DNA from: Site-B1 sp963722665
Lineage (GTDB): Bacteria; Bacteroidota; Bacteroidia; Flavobacteriales; Flavobacteriaceae
DNA length: 64,000 nt
NCBI GenBank assembly: GCA_963722665.1
Contig: CAVRNW010000010.1
Location: 1 to 64,000 of the forward strand
Reading direction: 5' to 3'
Below, piece after piece: positions 40,916-49,913 of the stretch (position 1 is the stretch's first letter; each line of letters opens with the position of its first letter). Both the position numbers and the translations under genes were made by a program. Under the pieces are notes generated by a model. The model ran no database searches. It was given only the letters and a program-made list of their open reading frames with translations, and was not told the origin of the DNA.

Positions 40916-41004
40916 GATGGTTTTTTTTGATCGGTAATAAATATACGACGAAGCTCTTTAAGATTTGTTACAAGATTTTAAATAAAAGCTTTAAATTTGA
41001 ATCT

Positions 41005-42064
41005 ATGCAAGACTTAAAAATTTCTAAAAGAAAACCATCATATCTTGTATCTGAAAAGCTACATCAATATCTTTCCAGATATAATAGAAATGTTAGAATT
41101 CCAATATTTTATGATGATTTACTTCGTTTTCAAGGTTCAGTTGTGGTTTATGATAAAAATGAGAATGATACTCTGTGGATACGAGTGTATTACAACGAAT
41201 TTGAACGTGAAGAAATAGATTTAAGCTTAAAAAAGATTTATACCATTTTGCATTCTGATGGTAATGAGAAAACTATCCCGTTTTTAAATGTTGATGCCAT
41301 TGACTATTGCACTTTTGGAAACTCAAAACCATTCAGAATTAAGGTTAGGAATATTTTGAATGATAACTTTACATATTTCTATATTAAAAAAGCAGATGCT
41401 TCCAGAGTTTACGGATTAGAGTTGGAACATATGTTATCACCATCAAATATTCACTTTTTAGTACATAAAGACACCTTGATTGAAGAGCATATTTCCGGGA
41501 TTCCGGGAGATGAATTTATTAAAGATATGCTGCCAAATTGCAACAAATCTGAAAAAGCACAAATAGCTAAAGAGTTTGTTAAATTCAATGAGCGGTGTAT
41601 GATCAGGTTACTTGGTGATATGCGTTCATACAATTATGTCATAATTCCTACTCATGATTTTGATCAGGTTGTTTACAAGATAAGGGCTATAGATTTTGAC
41701 CAGCAGAGTTATGAGGGCAAGCTTAATATTTACAGACCACAGTTTTTTAAAGAAAATTTTAAAATGGTTGAATTGGTTTCTGAAAGAATTCATAAAGAAT
41801 CCATGGATCAATATGTGATTGGAGGAGCGATCTGCAATTGCTAAGAGAATATTAAGCTATGAAGTTCGAATTGCCGAATTGGAGAACTGTATGATACATG
41901 ATACTATTTCTAAAAGTGAAAATGTAAAGCTCCTAAAGTCTCAACTATATAATTATACGCATGATGTTAATTTTAAGCGTAGTAAGAATATGGGAGAAAT
42001 TTTAAGAACAGCTTTAGATTTTGTGAAGCGTAATTATGAGAATATTAATGAGAGTTATTCGTAG
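41005..42064 (+). CDS. Unrecognised protein with kinase-like motifs, one frameshift
   Basis: I do not recognise a named family. ATG 41005 (MQDLKISKRKPSYLVSEKLHQ) is preferred to an upstream in-frame ATG at 40906. About 350 residues; the frame breaks near 41815 (QYVIGG versus LEERSAIAKR), and the rest is a charged helical tail to 42064. Possible kinase-fold marks in order: FYIKK (K128/K129), YGLELEH (E139/E141), EEHISGIPGDEF (hinge-like, 160-171), LGDMRSYNYVI (D205, N210) and RAIDFDQQSYEG (D230). This spacing recalls aminoglycoside-phosphotransferase-like and HipA-like kinases. No membrane segment. Divergent from the ABC exporter genes. The kinase idea is inference from motif order only. Confidence 0.5.
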
Positions 42065-42246
42065 TTAAAAAGATATTTAGATTGCTTCACTTTTAGATTC
42101 AAGACATAAACTTTGGTATTTATTAACCTTTAAACTTTAGATAACTAACAATAATATTGGAAAGTAGCCAATATGTAAATAATCAATTATTATTCTTAAG
42201 TCTTGATTCTATTGGCCTATTGAGCAACGGTCATTGTTCTTCTGTA
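42065..42246. other. 182-base gap with nested inverted repeats between convergent genes
   Basis: No ORF of note. An outer pair TAGATTCAAGAC (42094-42105) and GTCTTGATTCTA (42200-42211) is complementary at 11 of 12 positions. Inside it, ATATTGG (42154-42160) and CCAATAT (42168-42174) form a perfect seven-base stem with a seven-base loop. There is no T-run after either stem, so it is not a standard terminator. It may fold as an RNA or be chance in AT-rich DNA. Confidence 0.3.
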
Positions 42247-42762
42247 TCAATTCCAATTCTCATCGAAATCCAAATCGTTTAGATCATCTACATCATAGTC
42301 GTTATCAAATTCATCAGTATCACTAAACTCATCAGCTTCAAAGTTCCTTTCAGGCGCCTGTTCCGGGATTTGACCGTGGACATAAATTAAATTCGGATAG
42401 TCATGGCCATCCGTTTCTTCAATAATTTCAGCTAATTCAACAAAAAATGTCCACATGCTTAAGAAGTCATAGACATATATCAATTTAGTTTGTGCTTTAT
42501 GAATTTCGGAATTAATAAATGTCTCACTCATTAAGCGAGTAGGTGATGAGCCTTCACTTAGGTCAAATAAAGAGATCTCCTCTCCTTGATTCCATTCATC
42601 ATCACTTAAATAGAACGAGGCCATTTCACTTCCGTCAAAACCAAAGGATTGTGCAATAATATTGTGCAAATCTTCAAGGGTATCTGTTGCTCGAATTTCA
42701 AGATCTCTGAAAATATCTTCTTCAGTGTCATTATCCAGAATTACTCTAAATCGATATATCAT
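42247..42762 (-). CDS. Plasmid pRiA4b ORF-3-like (IS1096 passenger-like) family protein
   Basis: Intact, 171 residues. MIYRFRVILDNDTEEDIFRDLEI, then TLEDLHNIIAQSFGFDGSEMASFYLSDDEWNQG and FLSMWTFFVELAEI match the pRiA4b ORF-3-like fold (PF07929 by recall). The C-terminal about 40 residues are very acidic (DEFDNDYDVDDLNDLDFDEN). Despite the plasmid-derived name the family is a common chromosomal gene in Bacteroidota, and there are no mobile-element signs here. Function unknown. Confidence 0.8.
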   Translation of the reverse strand: MIYRFRVILDNDTEEDIFRDLEIRATDTLEDLHNIIAQSFGFDGSEMASFYLSDDEWNQGEEISLFDLSEGSSPTRLMSETFINSEIHKAQTKLIYVYDFLSMWTFFVELAEIIEETDGHDYPNLIYVHGQIPEQAPERNFEADEFSDTDEFDNDYDVDDLNDLDFDENWN

Positions 42763-42793
42763 TGTTAGAATTTAATATAAATTTACTTTTTTA

Positions 42794-43813
42794 TTATTTA
42801 CTAAATCTGTGTAGTGTTAACGTAAATGCACTTAATAACAAAAACGCACCAACCTGATGGGCCACTCCTAACCACACGGGAACTTGATAAATTATGGTAA
42901 GAACTCCCAAAAGGAATTGTAATAACACCATGATCATTAAACTATTGACTCCGATTAACTGATATTTAGTTAACGGACTCATTATTTTTGCTTTGTAATA
43001 GATTAAAAAAACCAGGGCACAAACCAGGTAAGCCAACATTCTATGAACAAATTGCACGCCGCTTTTTCCTTCAATAAAGTTTTTGTAAACCGGATTCTGT
43101 TCAATAAAAACTGTTTCATGTATCCATTTACCTTCGCTCATAAGCGGCCAGAAATTATGAATGTATCCTGCATCCAATCCGGCAACAAATGCTCCATATA
43201 TAATTTGGATCAGTAGCACTATTAATCCAACTCCAACTAAATTCCTAAATTTTTTATTAATCTCTTTTTTATCCGGAAAGATCAAGTCTAAGGCTACCCA
43301 AAAAGTTAAGGCAAAGGTTATAAAAGCAGTTGTTAAATGAGCTGCTAACCTGTAATGGCTAACATCTGGTCGGTCAATGAGGCCGCTTTTTACCATGTAC
43401 CAACCCAAAAACCCCTGAAATCCTCCCAATAAAAGCAATAATATTGATTTTTTGACAGTAGGCCTTGATAGTTGTTTGGTAAATAAAAAATATAAGAATG
43501 GTAAAATAAAGACCAATCCAATAAATCTGCCAATGACCCGATGTATCCATTCCCAAAAGTAAATGTCCTTAAAATCCTGTAAAGTAAAATGCGTATTTAA
43601 TTTTTGGTATTCCGGGAATTGTTTATAATTGTCAAAAGCCTCCTGCCATTCTATTTCGTTCAATGGTGGAATGGTTCCTGAGATAAGTTTGTAACTAGTA
43701 ATTGATAATCCTGAATGTGTTAAACGGGTAATTCCACCTACGATTACCATTACAAAAATTAAAATACAACCAATTAATAACCAATAAATTACTTTTTTGT
43801 TATCCTTTTTCAT
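42794..43813 (-). CDS. ctaA: Heme A synthase (COX15/CtaA family)
   Basis: Intact, 339 residues with eight transmembrane helices. GGITRLTHSGLSITSYKLI near the start is the family signature. Conserved histidines are in EWIHRVIGRFIGL, VSHYRLAAHLTTAF, VQFVHRMLAYLV and GVAHQVGAFLL, the two heme-ligand pairs. It oxidises heme O to heme A for aa3-type oxidases in the cytoplasmic membrane. Its start overlaps the end of the CCA/poly(A) polymerase gene by 14 bases. Signals a terminal oxidase using heme A besides the cbb3 enzyme at the right edge. Confidence 0.93.
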   Translation of the reverse strand: MKKDNKKVIYWLLIGCILIFVMVIVGGITRLTHSGLSITSYKLISGTIPPLNEIEWQEAFDNYKQFPEYQKLNTHFTLQDFKDIYFWEWIHRVIGRFIGLVFILPFLYFLFTKQLSRPTVKKSILLLLLGGFQGFLGWYMVKSGLIDRPDVSHYRLAAHLTTAFITFALTFWVALDLIFPDKKEINKKFRNLVGVGLIVLLIQIIYGAFVAGLDAGYIHNFWPLMSEGKWIHETVFIEQNPVYKNFIEGKSGVQFVHRMLAYLVCALVFLIYYKAKIMSPLTKYQLIGVNSLMIMVLLQFLLGVLTIIYQVPVWLGVAHQVGAFLLLSAFTLTLHRFSK

Positions 43814-45224
43814 ATGTTTTTAATCCTAGCTTTTTTCCTTCTTCAAGCATTAAATTGAATGCCGCCTCATGCTCATTTGGAATGTCTCCTTCGAGGATGG
43901 CTTCTTTAATAACTTCTTTTATCAATCCAATTTCTCGTGATGGTTGCAGATTAAAAGTTTTCATAATTTCTTCACCCGAAACAGGAGGTTGAAAATTACG
44001 AATGTGGTCCCTTTCTTCAACCTCTACAATTTTTTCACGCACAATTTTAAAGTTGTTATGATATTTTTTGAAACGTGTTTTGTTTTTTGTTGTAATGTCA
44101 GCTTCGCATAAAGTCATCAGATCATCAACGTAGTCCCCGGCATCAAAGACCAGTCGTCTTACGGCAGAATCAGTTACAGTCTCTTCTGCTAATGCAATAG
44201 GTCTGGAACTCATAAATACCATTTTTTGAACAAACTTCATCTTTTCATTTAAGGGCATTTTGAGTCTTTTAAATAATTGATAAACCATTTTAGATCCCTC
44301 AAACTCATGCGCATGAAAGGTCCAGCCAACTTTTTCACTAAATTTTTTAGTTGGCGCCTTACCAATATCGTGCAAAAGAGCAGCCCAGCGCAACCAGATA
44401 TTCTCTGTTTTTTCTGAAATGTTATCAACGACTTCAAGTGTGTGGTAAAAATTGTCCTTGTGTCTTTGTCCGTCGACTTCATCAATTCCTTTAAGAGCTG
44501 TTAATTCAGGAATGATTTTATCTAACAAACCAGTTTCTTCCAGCAATAGAAATCCTTTTGAAGGTTTTCTGCTTTCCAGAATTTTGTTTAGCTCAACAAC
44601 TATACGTTCGCTTGTTATAATATTGATCCGAGCATTATTATTTGTAATGGCATCAAGTGATCTTTGTTCAATCCTAAAGTTTAATTGGGAGGCAAATCGT
44701 ATGGCTCTCATCATTCTCAACGGATCATCGCTATATGTTATAGTTGGATCTAAAGGAGTTCTTATGATTTTATCTTCAAGGTCCTTTATACCATTAAAAG
44801 GATCCAGTAAATCACCAAATGTTGCCTCACAAAGGTCTAAAGCCAGTGCATTAATCGTGAAATCTCTTCTGTTTTGATCATCTTCCAAAGTGCCATCTTC
44901 GACCATTGGATTCCTACTGTCTTCGCTATACGATTCTTTTCTTGCACCAACAAATTCAATTTCAATATCTTCATGTTGAAGCATTGCAGTTCCATAGGTT
45001 TTAAAAACCTGAACTTTTGGATTGCCTGAAAGATTTTTTGAAACTTGTTTGGCTAGATCTATTCCGCTGCCAATGGCAACAATATCGATGTCTTTTGTAG
45101 TTCCTCGCTTTAAGATAAAATCACGAACAAACCCGCCTATGACGTAACTTTTTAACCCAAGTTCTTGGGCAGAATTAGATATAACTTTAAAGATTGGATT
45201 TGTAAGTGCTTGCTTGTAATTCAT
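43800..45224 (-). CDS. CCA-adding enzyme / poly(A) polymerase family with HD domain
   Basis: Intact, 474 residues. Class II nucleotidyltransferase head: YVIGGFVRDFILKRGTTKDIDIV (G-G-x-V-R-D and D-x-D), then RNPMVEDGTLEDDQNRRDFTINALALDL and DPLRMMRAIRFASQLNFRI. An HD domain is seen at RWAALLHDIGKAPTKKF (about 275-300). The single poly(A)/CCA-type gene in Bacteroidota usually serves as tRNA CCA nucleotidyltransferase, repairing tRNA 3' ends. Cytoplasmic. The TsaC-type gene lies 37 bases upstream. Confidence 0.92.
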   Translation of the reverse strand: MNYKQALTNPIFKVISNSAQELGLKSYVIGGFVRDFILKRGTTKDIDIVAIGSGIDLAKQVSKNLSGNPKVQVFKTYGTAMLQHEDIEIEFVGARKESYSEDSRNPMVEDGTLEDDQNRRDFTINALALDLCEATFGDLLDPFNGIKDLEDKIIRTPLDPTITYSDDPLRMMRAIRFASQLNFRIEQRSLDAITNNNARINIITSERIVVELNKILESRKPSKGFLLLEETGLLDKIIPELTALKGIDEVDGQRHKDNFYHTLEVVDNISEKTENIWLRWAALLHDIGKAPTKKFSEKVGWTFHAHEFEGSKMVYQLFKRLKMPLNEKMKFVQKMVFMSSRPIALAEETVTDSAVRRLVFDAGDYVDDLMTLCEADITTKNKTRFKKYHNNFKIVREKIVEVEERDHIRNFQPPVSGEEIMKTFNLQPSREIGLIKEVIKEAILEGDIPNEHEAAFNLMLEEGKKLGLKTYEKG

Positions 45225-45261
45225 TATATTAATTTCCAGAAGTACTAGCTAATGTAAAATC

Positions 45262-45819
45262 TTACCTAATAACTTTAACAACTCCATCATTACTTAACTT
45301 TATAATAGAGGATGGTTTTCCAGCTTTTTTTTTGTCGTGCAAATTTACAACATAGTCAACACCTTTTAAAATCTCTTCTGAAATTTCTTTGAAAGTTCTG
45401 GGAGTCGAACGATCGCTTAAATTGGCGGATGTGGAAACGATGGGTTTTTTGAATTTCTTAAGCAAAGCATTGCAGAATCCTTCTCTTACCACTCTAATTG
45501 CCAATGTGTTGTCACTGCCAATTAAATTTTCCGCAACATGCAAGGGTCTGTCATAAATGATTGTTGTAGGTTTTACAGCGTATTTTATGATATCGTAAGC
45601 AACTTCAGGGACCTCTTCAATGTATTGATTCAGCATTTTAAAGTCACTTACAATACAGATCATTGATTTGGATTCCTTACGCTGTTTAAGTCGATATAAT
45701 TTTTCAACAGCTTCATAATTTGTTGCATCACAGCCAATTCCCCAAACAGTGTCAGTAGGATATAATATGGTCCCTCCTTTTTTAAGTATTTTTAGTGCAT
45801 TGTTAATTTCTATTTCCAT
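45262..45819 (-). CDS. Threonylcarbamoyl-AMP synthase (TsaC/YrdC-SUA5 family)
   Basis: Intact, 185 residues, YrdC domain only. ILYPTDTVWGIGCDATN, LYRLKQRKESKSMICIV, PTTIIYDRP and PIVSTSANLSD are the characteristic motifs. It forms L-threonylcarbamoyladenylate from threonine, bicarbonate and ATP for the t6A37 modification of tRNAs. It is the short (TsaC-like) form, lacking a SUA5 C-terminal domain. Neighbours ccaA-like and the methyltransferase lie on the same strand, with 27 bases to the methyltransferase. Confidence 0.92.
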   Translation of the reverse strand: MEIEINNALKILKKGGTILYPTDTVWGIGCDATNYEAVEKLYRLKQRKESKSMICIVSDFKMLNQYIEEVPEVAYDIIKYAVKPTTIIYDRPLHVAENLIGSDNTLAIRVVREGFCNALLKKFKKPIVSTSANLSDRSTPRTFKEISEEILKGVDYVVNLHDKKKAGKPSSIIKLSNDGVVKVIR

Positions 45820-45846
45820 TTAAACTATTTCCATTTAAATCTATTA

Positions 45847-46491
45847 TTATTCTTTTACTGCTACGGTCACATACTGTGGATACATTATATCCAGGGCGGT
45901 AAATAAAAACAGAATATTATATAAATACACTTTTAATGATTTACTTCTATTAATACCATGGTTTTTTTCAACATGAAAGCCAGCTTCTTCATACATTCTT
46001 CTTATACTTTTTCCTGTAAAAAAACGTAAATGCGTTCGGTCCATTACTCCGTAATCTTCATATTTCCAATCCTTTTGGAATAAAACTTTCATGAATGTAT
46101 TATGGTATCTAACATTGGGAATAGAACTTATTATTCTGCCTTGTTTTTTAAGTTTAAACTTTATTTGCTCCAGCACTAAATAGGGGTCTACAAGATGCTC
46201 TAAAACATCATTAAAGAAAATGACATCAAAGTAATTATCGGGTAGATTATCTATATTATCTTCACATGATCCTGCAAATACTTTGTCCAGTATTTTTTTT
46301 GCTTTGGCTGCTTCATCTTCCATAAGCTCAATTCCCCAGACTTCGGCACTATTTTTTTCCTTCACTGCTTTAGCAAAAACGCCATCTCCACAGCCAACAT
46401 CTAAAACTCTTTTTGCATTATTTGGCAAAAAATGTATCATTTCTTCTCTTGTATTTGAGAAATAATCATGAGGCTTATTCTTATAGTCCAT
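45847..46491 (-). CDS. Class I SAM-dependent methyltransferase
   Basis: Intact, about 214 residues from ATG 46491 (MDYKNKPHDYFSNTREEM). An upstream GTG at 46515 is possible but weaker. SAM-binding motif I is VLDVGCGDGVFAKAV; motif post-I is WGIELMEDEA; FNDVLEHLVDPYLVLEQIK and ISSIPNVRYHNTFM complete a UbiE/BioC-like Rossmann methyltransferase. C-terminal hydrophobic stretch KVYLYNILFLFTALDIM may be a membrane-associating helix. Similar genes sit in LPS and O-antigen clusters and methylate sugars or lipid-linked glycans. Divergent from the GT2 gene of the adjacent LPS-core cluster. Substrate unknown. Confidence 0.85.
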   Translation of the reverse strand: MDYKNKPHDYFSNTREEMIHFLPNNAKRVLDVGCGDGVFAKAVKEKNSAEVWGIELMEDEAAKAKKILDKVFAGSCEDNIDNLPDNYFDVIFFNDVLEHLVDPYLVLEQIKFKLKKQGRIISSIPNVRYHNTFMKVLFQKDWKYEDYGVMDRTHLRFFTGKSIRRMYEEAGFHVEKNHGINRSKSLKVYLYNILFLFTALDIMYPQYVTVAVKE

Positions 46492-46577
46492 AAATATAGT
46501 TGTCAAAATAGACACTAAATTTACTTATTATTATTTAATTTGTGGAGATTGATTCTTAAAAGTAAATAGTTTTGAAA

Positions 46578-47492
46578 ATGGATGTTAGTGTAATAACGAT
46601 TAACTATAATAATTCCGATTTAACTATTGATTTTGTTAATTCTGTTTTAGCTACAACTTCGAACTCCTTGGCTTATGAAATTATTGTAGTTGATAATTGC
46701 TCCAAGCCGGATGATTATAAAAATTTATACAGCGAGCTAAGTAATACACAAGATGTAACCCTCATTCGAAACAATATTAATTCAGGGTTTGGTGCAGGAA
46801 ATATGTTAGGCACTTTATATGCAAAGGGACAGTATCTTGCTTTTGTAAACAATGATATTATTTTTTTTGAAGATTGCTTAACTTCGTTATTCAATTTTAT
46901 GAATAATCATTTTGATGTAGGTGTTTGTACCCCACAACAACTAAACGAAAATAAAGAACCTGTTTCATGTTTTGATTATTTTCATGGTATTAGAAAACTG
47001 GTTTTAGGCAGAAAATTTATTGAACTATTTATTCCTAAGGACGCGCCAAGACGAGCCAACAAATTATATACTGAAACCTGTTATGTCGATTTTATTCAAG
47101 GATGTTTTATGTTCTTTAATGCAAAAAGTTTTGCTAAGGTTGGAGGATTTGATACCAATATATTTTTGTATTATGAAGAAATGGACATTTGCTACAGATT
47201 AAAAAAACAAGGTTTTAAAAGTTGCCTGTTTCCTGAGACTAAATTTTTGCATTATCATGGTGTAAGCACAGGAAAGAATTTCGATATAAAAAAGGAACTT
47301 CAATTGTCATATTTTTATGTTATAAAAAAGAACAATAAATTTGTCAAATACTTGATAATAAAATATATAGGAGTATTTAAATACGTTTTAAAAGGCTTCG
47401 GAAATATTAAATATTTGGGTTTAGCTCATATAATTCTTCAAGGAAGTTATTTAAAGAATTCATTAAAACAAAAACAGGAAATGGAACTTTAA
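46578..47492 (+). CDS. Family 2 glycosyltransferase (rhamnosyltransferase WbbL-like)
   Basis: Intact, 304 residues from ATG 46578 (MDVSVITINYNNSDLTIDFVNS); an upstream TTG is unlikely. GT2 motifs: YEIIVVDNCSKPDD, SGFGAGNMLGTLYAKG, AFVNNDIIFFEDCL (metal site), CYVDFIQGCFMFF and FLYYEEMDICYRLKKQGF. The C-terminus is basic. Layout matches WbbL-like rhamnosyltransferases. Likely adds a sugar to LPS core or a related glycan in the cytoplasm, given the Kdo-kinase-like, WaaE-like and GT9 genes that follow. Convergent with the next GT2 gene. Confidence 0.87.
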   Translation: MDVSVITINYNNSDLTIDFVNSVLATTSNSLAYEIIVVDNCSKPDDYKNLYSELSNTQDVTLIRNNINSGFGAGNMLGTLYAKGQYLAFVNNDIIFFEDCLTSLFNFMNNHFDVGVCTPQQLNENKEPVSCFDYFHGIRKLVLGRKFIELFIPKDAPRRANKLYTETCYVDFIQGCFMFFNAKSFAKVGGFDTNIFLYYEEMDICYRLKKQGFKSCLFPETKFLHYHGVSTGKNFDIKKELQLSYFYVIKKNNKFVKYLIIKYIGVFKYVLKGFGNIKYLGLAHIILQGSYLKNSLKQKQEMEL

Positions 47493-47504
47493 ACTCACAG
47501 GTTT

Positions 47505-48314
47505 TTAGTTGGTTTTTAAATACTGGTCAATTCCCTTCTTTATGCTAGTTATTTTATTCTTGGTAGTGTTGTCTTCGATTTGTTGATTTAAATAAATATG
47601 GTCTTTAGATTGTTCTTTATGATAAATATGGTAAACAATGCCCTTATAGCGTAGTCTCTTTGCGTTGACACCTATGTTATGAAGTCTCTGAGCCATTTCA
47701 GAATCATCAATTCCCCAGCCTACTAGCTCTTCATTAAATCCGTTTATTTTTATAAAATCTGCTTTCCAAAAAGACATGTTGCAACCACGTAATTTTTTAG
47801 ACCGACTATTACTGACTTTATAAAGATTTCCTAGAATGGGAATCCGCAATGTCCTGGTTCTTTTTTTTATTCCTTTTGTGAAAAAATTAAAGCGGATTTG
47901 TTTTTTATCAAACAATGTATTCAAATGATCACTTTTGATATTGACTCTTGATCCATACAGATAAGTATTTTGCTTTGCAGAACTTAAATGATCTTTTACA
48001 AAATCCTTATGCATGATAATATCACCATCAATTTCAATGATATAGTCATATTTGGATGCTGCAATAGCTTTGTTCATGATCTTTGGCTTCTGATTATTAT
48101 CATCTTTATGCCAGATATGAATCAAAGGAACTGGAGATATGGTTTTATAATGATCGATCAACTTTTTAGTATCCTCCTTAGAGCCGTCATCAGCAATAAT
48201 TATTTCGTTTGGTAAGTGACTTTGATTTAAAGCGCTTAGAAGAAGTAATTCTAATGCTTCCGGCCAATTATAGGTTGGTGTAACAAGACTGCATGTCGGT
48301 AATTTTCTGGACAT
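47505..48314 (-). CDS. Family 2 glycosyltransferase with galactosyltransferase-type C-terminus
   Basis: Intact, 269 residues. LPTCSLVTPTYNWPEALELLL and NEIIIADDGSKEDT form the nucleotide-binding start. IIEIDGDIIMHKDFV is the D-x-D metal site, and KLRGCNMSFWKADFIKINGFNEELVGWGIDDSEMAQRL is the Glyco_tranf_2_7C-type acceptor region. Such proteins in Bacteroidota occur beside LPS core genes. It starts at ATG 48314, back to back with the Kdo-kinase-like gene, so the 69-base gap carries both promoters. Confidence 0.87.
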   Translation of the reverse strand: MSRKLPTCSLVTPTYNWPEALELLLLSALNQSHLPNEIIIADDGSKEDTKKLIDHYKTISPVPLIHIWHKDDNNQKPKIMNKAIAASKYDYIIEIDGDIIMHKDFVKDHLSSAKQNTYLYGSRVNIKSDHLNTLFDKKQIRFNFFTKGIKKRTRTLRIPILGNLYKVSNSRSKKLRGCNMSFWKADFIKINGFNEELVGWGIDDSEMAQRLHNIGVNAKRLRYKGIVYHIYHKEQSKDHIYLNQQIEDNTTKNKITSIKKGIDQYLKTN

Positions 48315-48383
48315 AAAATATTTATTGATGTCAAAATTAACTATTTAAACTTATTTTTGCCCGACTATAAGTTAGTATTTAAA

Positions 48384-49149
48384 ATGAATAAGGTTATTAA
48401 TAAGGCATTTGAATCAAAATCTAAGCTGATTGATGATATCATAAATGATTTTGATACTCGAGGAGAAGATTTTGGAAATCAGGATAGAAATACTTTGAAA
48501 TTATTCCATCTTGATGGCCTTACAGTTAATGTAAAATCATTTAGGATTCCCAATATTGTAAACCAGATTGCCTATAAATTCTTTAGAAAAAGTAAAGCGC
48601 AACGATCTTATGAATATGCTAAGAAATTACAAGATTTGGGAATCGGAACGCCTAAGCCCATTGCTTACTACGAATTTAAAACAGCTTTTTTGTTTAAAGA
48701 TAGTTTTTATATAAGTGAGCATTTGGATTATGATCTTACCTATAGAGAACTCACCACAGATTTTGATTACCCAGATTACGAAAATATTTTAAGGGCCTTT
48801 ACCAGATTTACCTATGACCTCCATCAAAAGGGAATTAATTTTCTGGATCATTCTCCCGGAAATACGTTGATAATCAAAAAAGGAAATGAATATGAATTCT
48901 TTCTTGTTGATCTGAACAGAATGAAATTTGAATCAATGGATTTTTCAAACTCGGATGAAAAATATGTCCAAGTTGACCATTCATAAACATATGGTAGAGA
49001 CAATGAGTGATGAGTATTCAAAATGTTCTGGTGAGGATTACAAAATTATCTTTAAAGCTATTTGGAACGAAACTCAAAAATTCCAATATAGATTCTACCG
49101 AAAAAAAAGATTAAAAAATAAACTTAAATTTTGGACTGAAAAATCCTAG
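48384..49149 (+). CDS. Kdo/LPS-core kinase-like protein (WaaP/KdkA-like), one frameshift
   Basis: About 254 residues; ATG 48384 (MNKVINKAFESKS) is chosen over an upstream TTG. Protein-kinase-like fold: VNVKSFRIPN (N-lobe lysine), LGIGTPKPIAYYE, YISEHL (hinge), the catalytic loop FLDHSPGNTLI and the metal-binding FFLVDLNRMKF. These match the lipopolysaccharide kinase (Kdo/WaaP) family that phosphorylates inner-core sugars using ATP. An extra T near 48950 breaks the frame: removing it gives SNRMKNMSKLT and an uninterrupted C-terminus to TAG 49147-49149. Ends overlap the convergent WaaE-like gene by four bases. Confidence 0.82.
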
Positions 49150-49913
49150 CTCTCCTTGTTTTTCTTTTGCAATTCGTAGAGCTTGATATACTTTAAAAAA
49201 GTCACATTATAGGTTTGAATACAAATGATGAAGCCGTTAAGTCCATCCAAAAATCCTAACCTTAAAAAATAAGCCTTGAAAAATGCCCAAAATGGTCTGT
49301 AAACGATCTTCCAAATGTTAGACTTTTCGCCTTTTTCAAAATAAGCTTGAGCGGCAATAGTTGAAAAACTTTCAACCTTTTCATTATGCTCCCTGGTAAT
49401 CTCTGTAAATCCAGTGAAGCAAGTTTCCTTTTAATTTCCCGAGACTTTTTGGATTATTAAGGACAAATTTATCATGCGGGTTCATGCCTTGCCATGTTCC
49501 GGAATCTTTTTTGAAAAATCGCAGTTTTCTGTCCGGATACCAGTCGGAATGCTTTATCCACTGGCCACAATAATTGTTAAGTCGGTTGCAATAATAACCA
49601 TCAAATTCCCATTTCTTTTTTACTTCAAGAATAGATTTCTTAAGTTCTTCTGATAAGGCCTCATCGCCATCCAAAGCTAAAACATGATTATTTGTAGCCT
49701 GCTTCAAAGCAAAATTTTTCTGTTCAATATATCCGAGGAACTTTTGCTGGATAAATTTAACGTTTTAAATGATTTACAAATGTCTGGAGTTCTATCAGTG
49801 GAAAAAGAGTCAACAACTACTATTTCATCAACAACATCAATTAAAGATGTTAAGCACTTTTGCAAATGCTCTTCTTCATTATAGGTTATAATTACAGCTG
49901 ATATTTTAACCAT
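49146..49913 (-). pseudogene. Family 2 glycosyltransferase, WaaE/KdtX-like (LPS core), two frameshifts
   Basis: About 256 residues in three frames. The start MVKISAVIITYNEEEHLQKCL, EIVVVDSFSTDRTPDIC is followed by a slip near 49745 and then FLGYIEQKNFALKQATNNHVLALDGDEALSEEL. A second slip near 49385 leads to HNEKVESFSTIAAQAYFEKG and KPFW-type YRPFWAFFKAYFLRLGFLDGLNGFI, the typical WaaE/KdtX C-terminus. Members add a beta-glucose to LPS inner-core heptose. The GT9 gene lies upstream and overlaps the start by eight bases. The C-terminal 20 residues are Lys-rich. Breaks sit beside homopolymers or short repeats, so probably error. Confidence 0.82.

Noticed and set aside
40906..41004. N-terminal extension of the kinase-like protein from ATG 40906
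   Set aside because: It would overlap the start of the divergent ABC ATPase gene, and the hydrophobic/basic stretch has no continuity with the conserved-looking start at 41005.
42247..42762. Mobile element suggested by the pRiA4b/IS1096 family name
   Set aside because: No transposase, terminal inverted repeats or target duplication nearby; the family is widespread on chromosomes.
46567..46574. Perfect -7-like box TAGTTTTG before the GT2 gene
   Set aside because: It ends only three bases before the ATG, which would require a leaderless transcript, and the nearest TTTG is 24 bases away.
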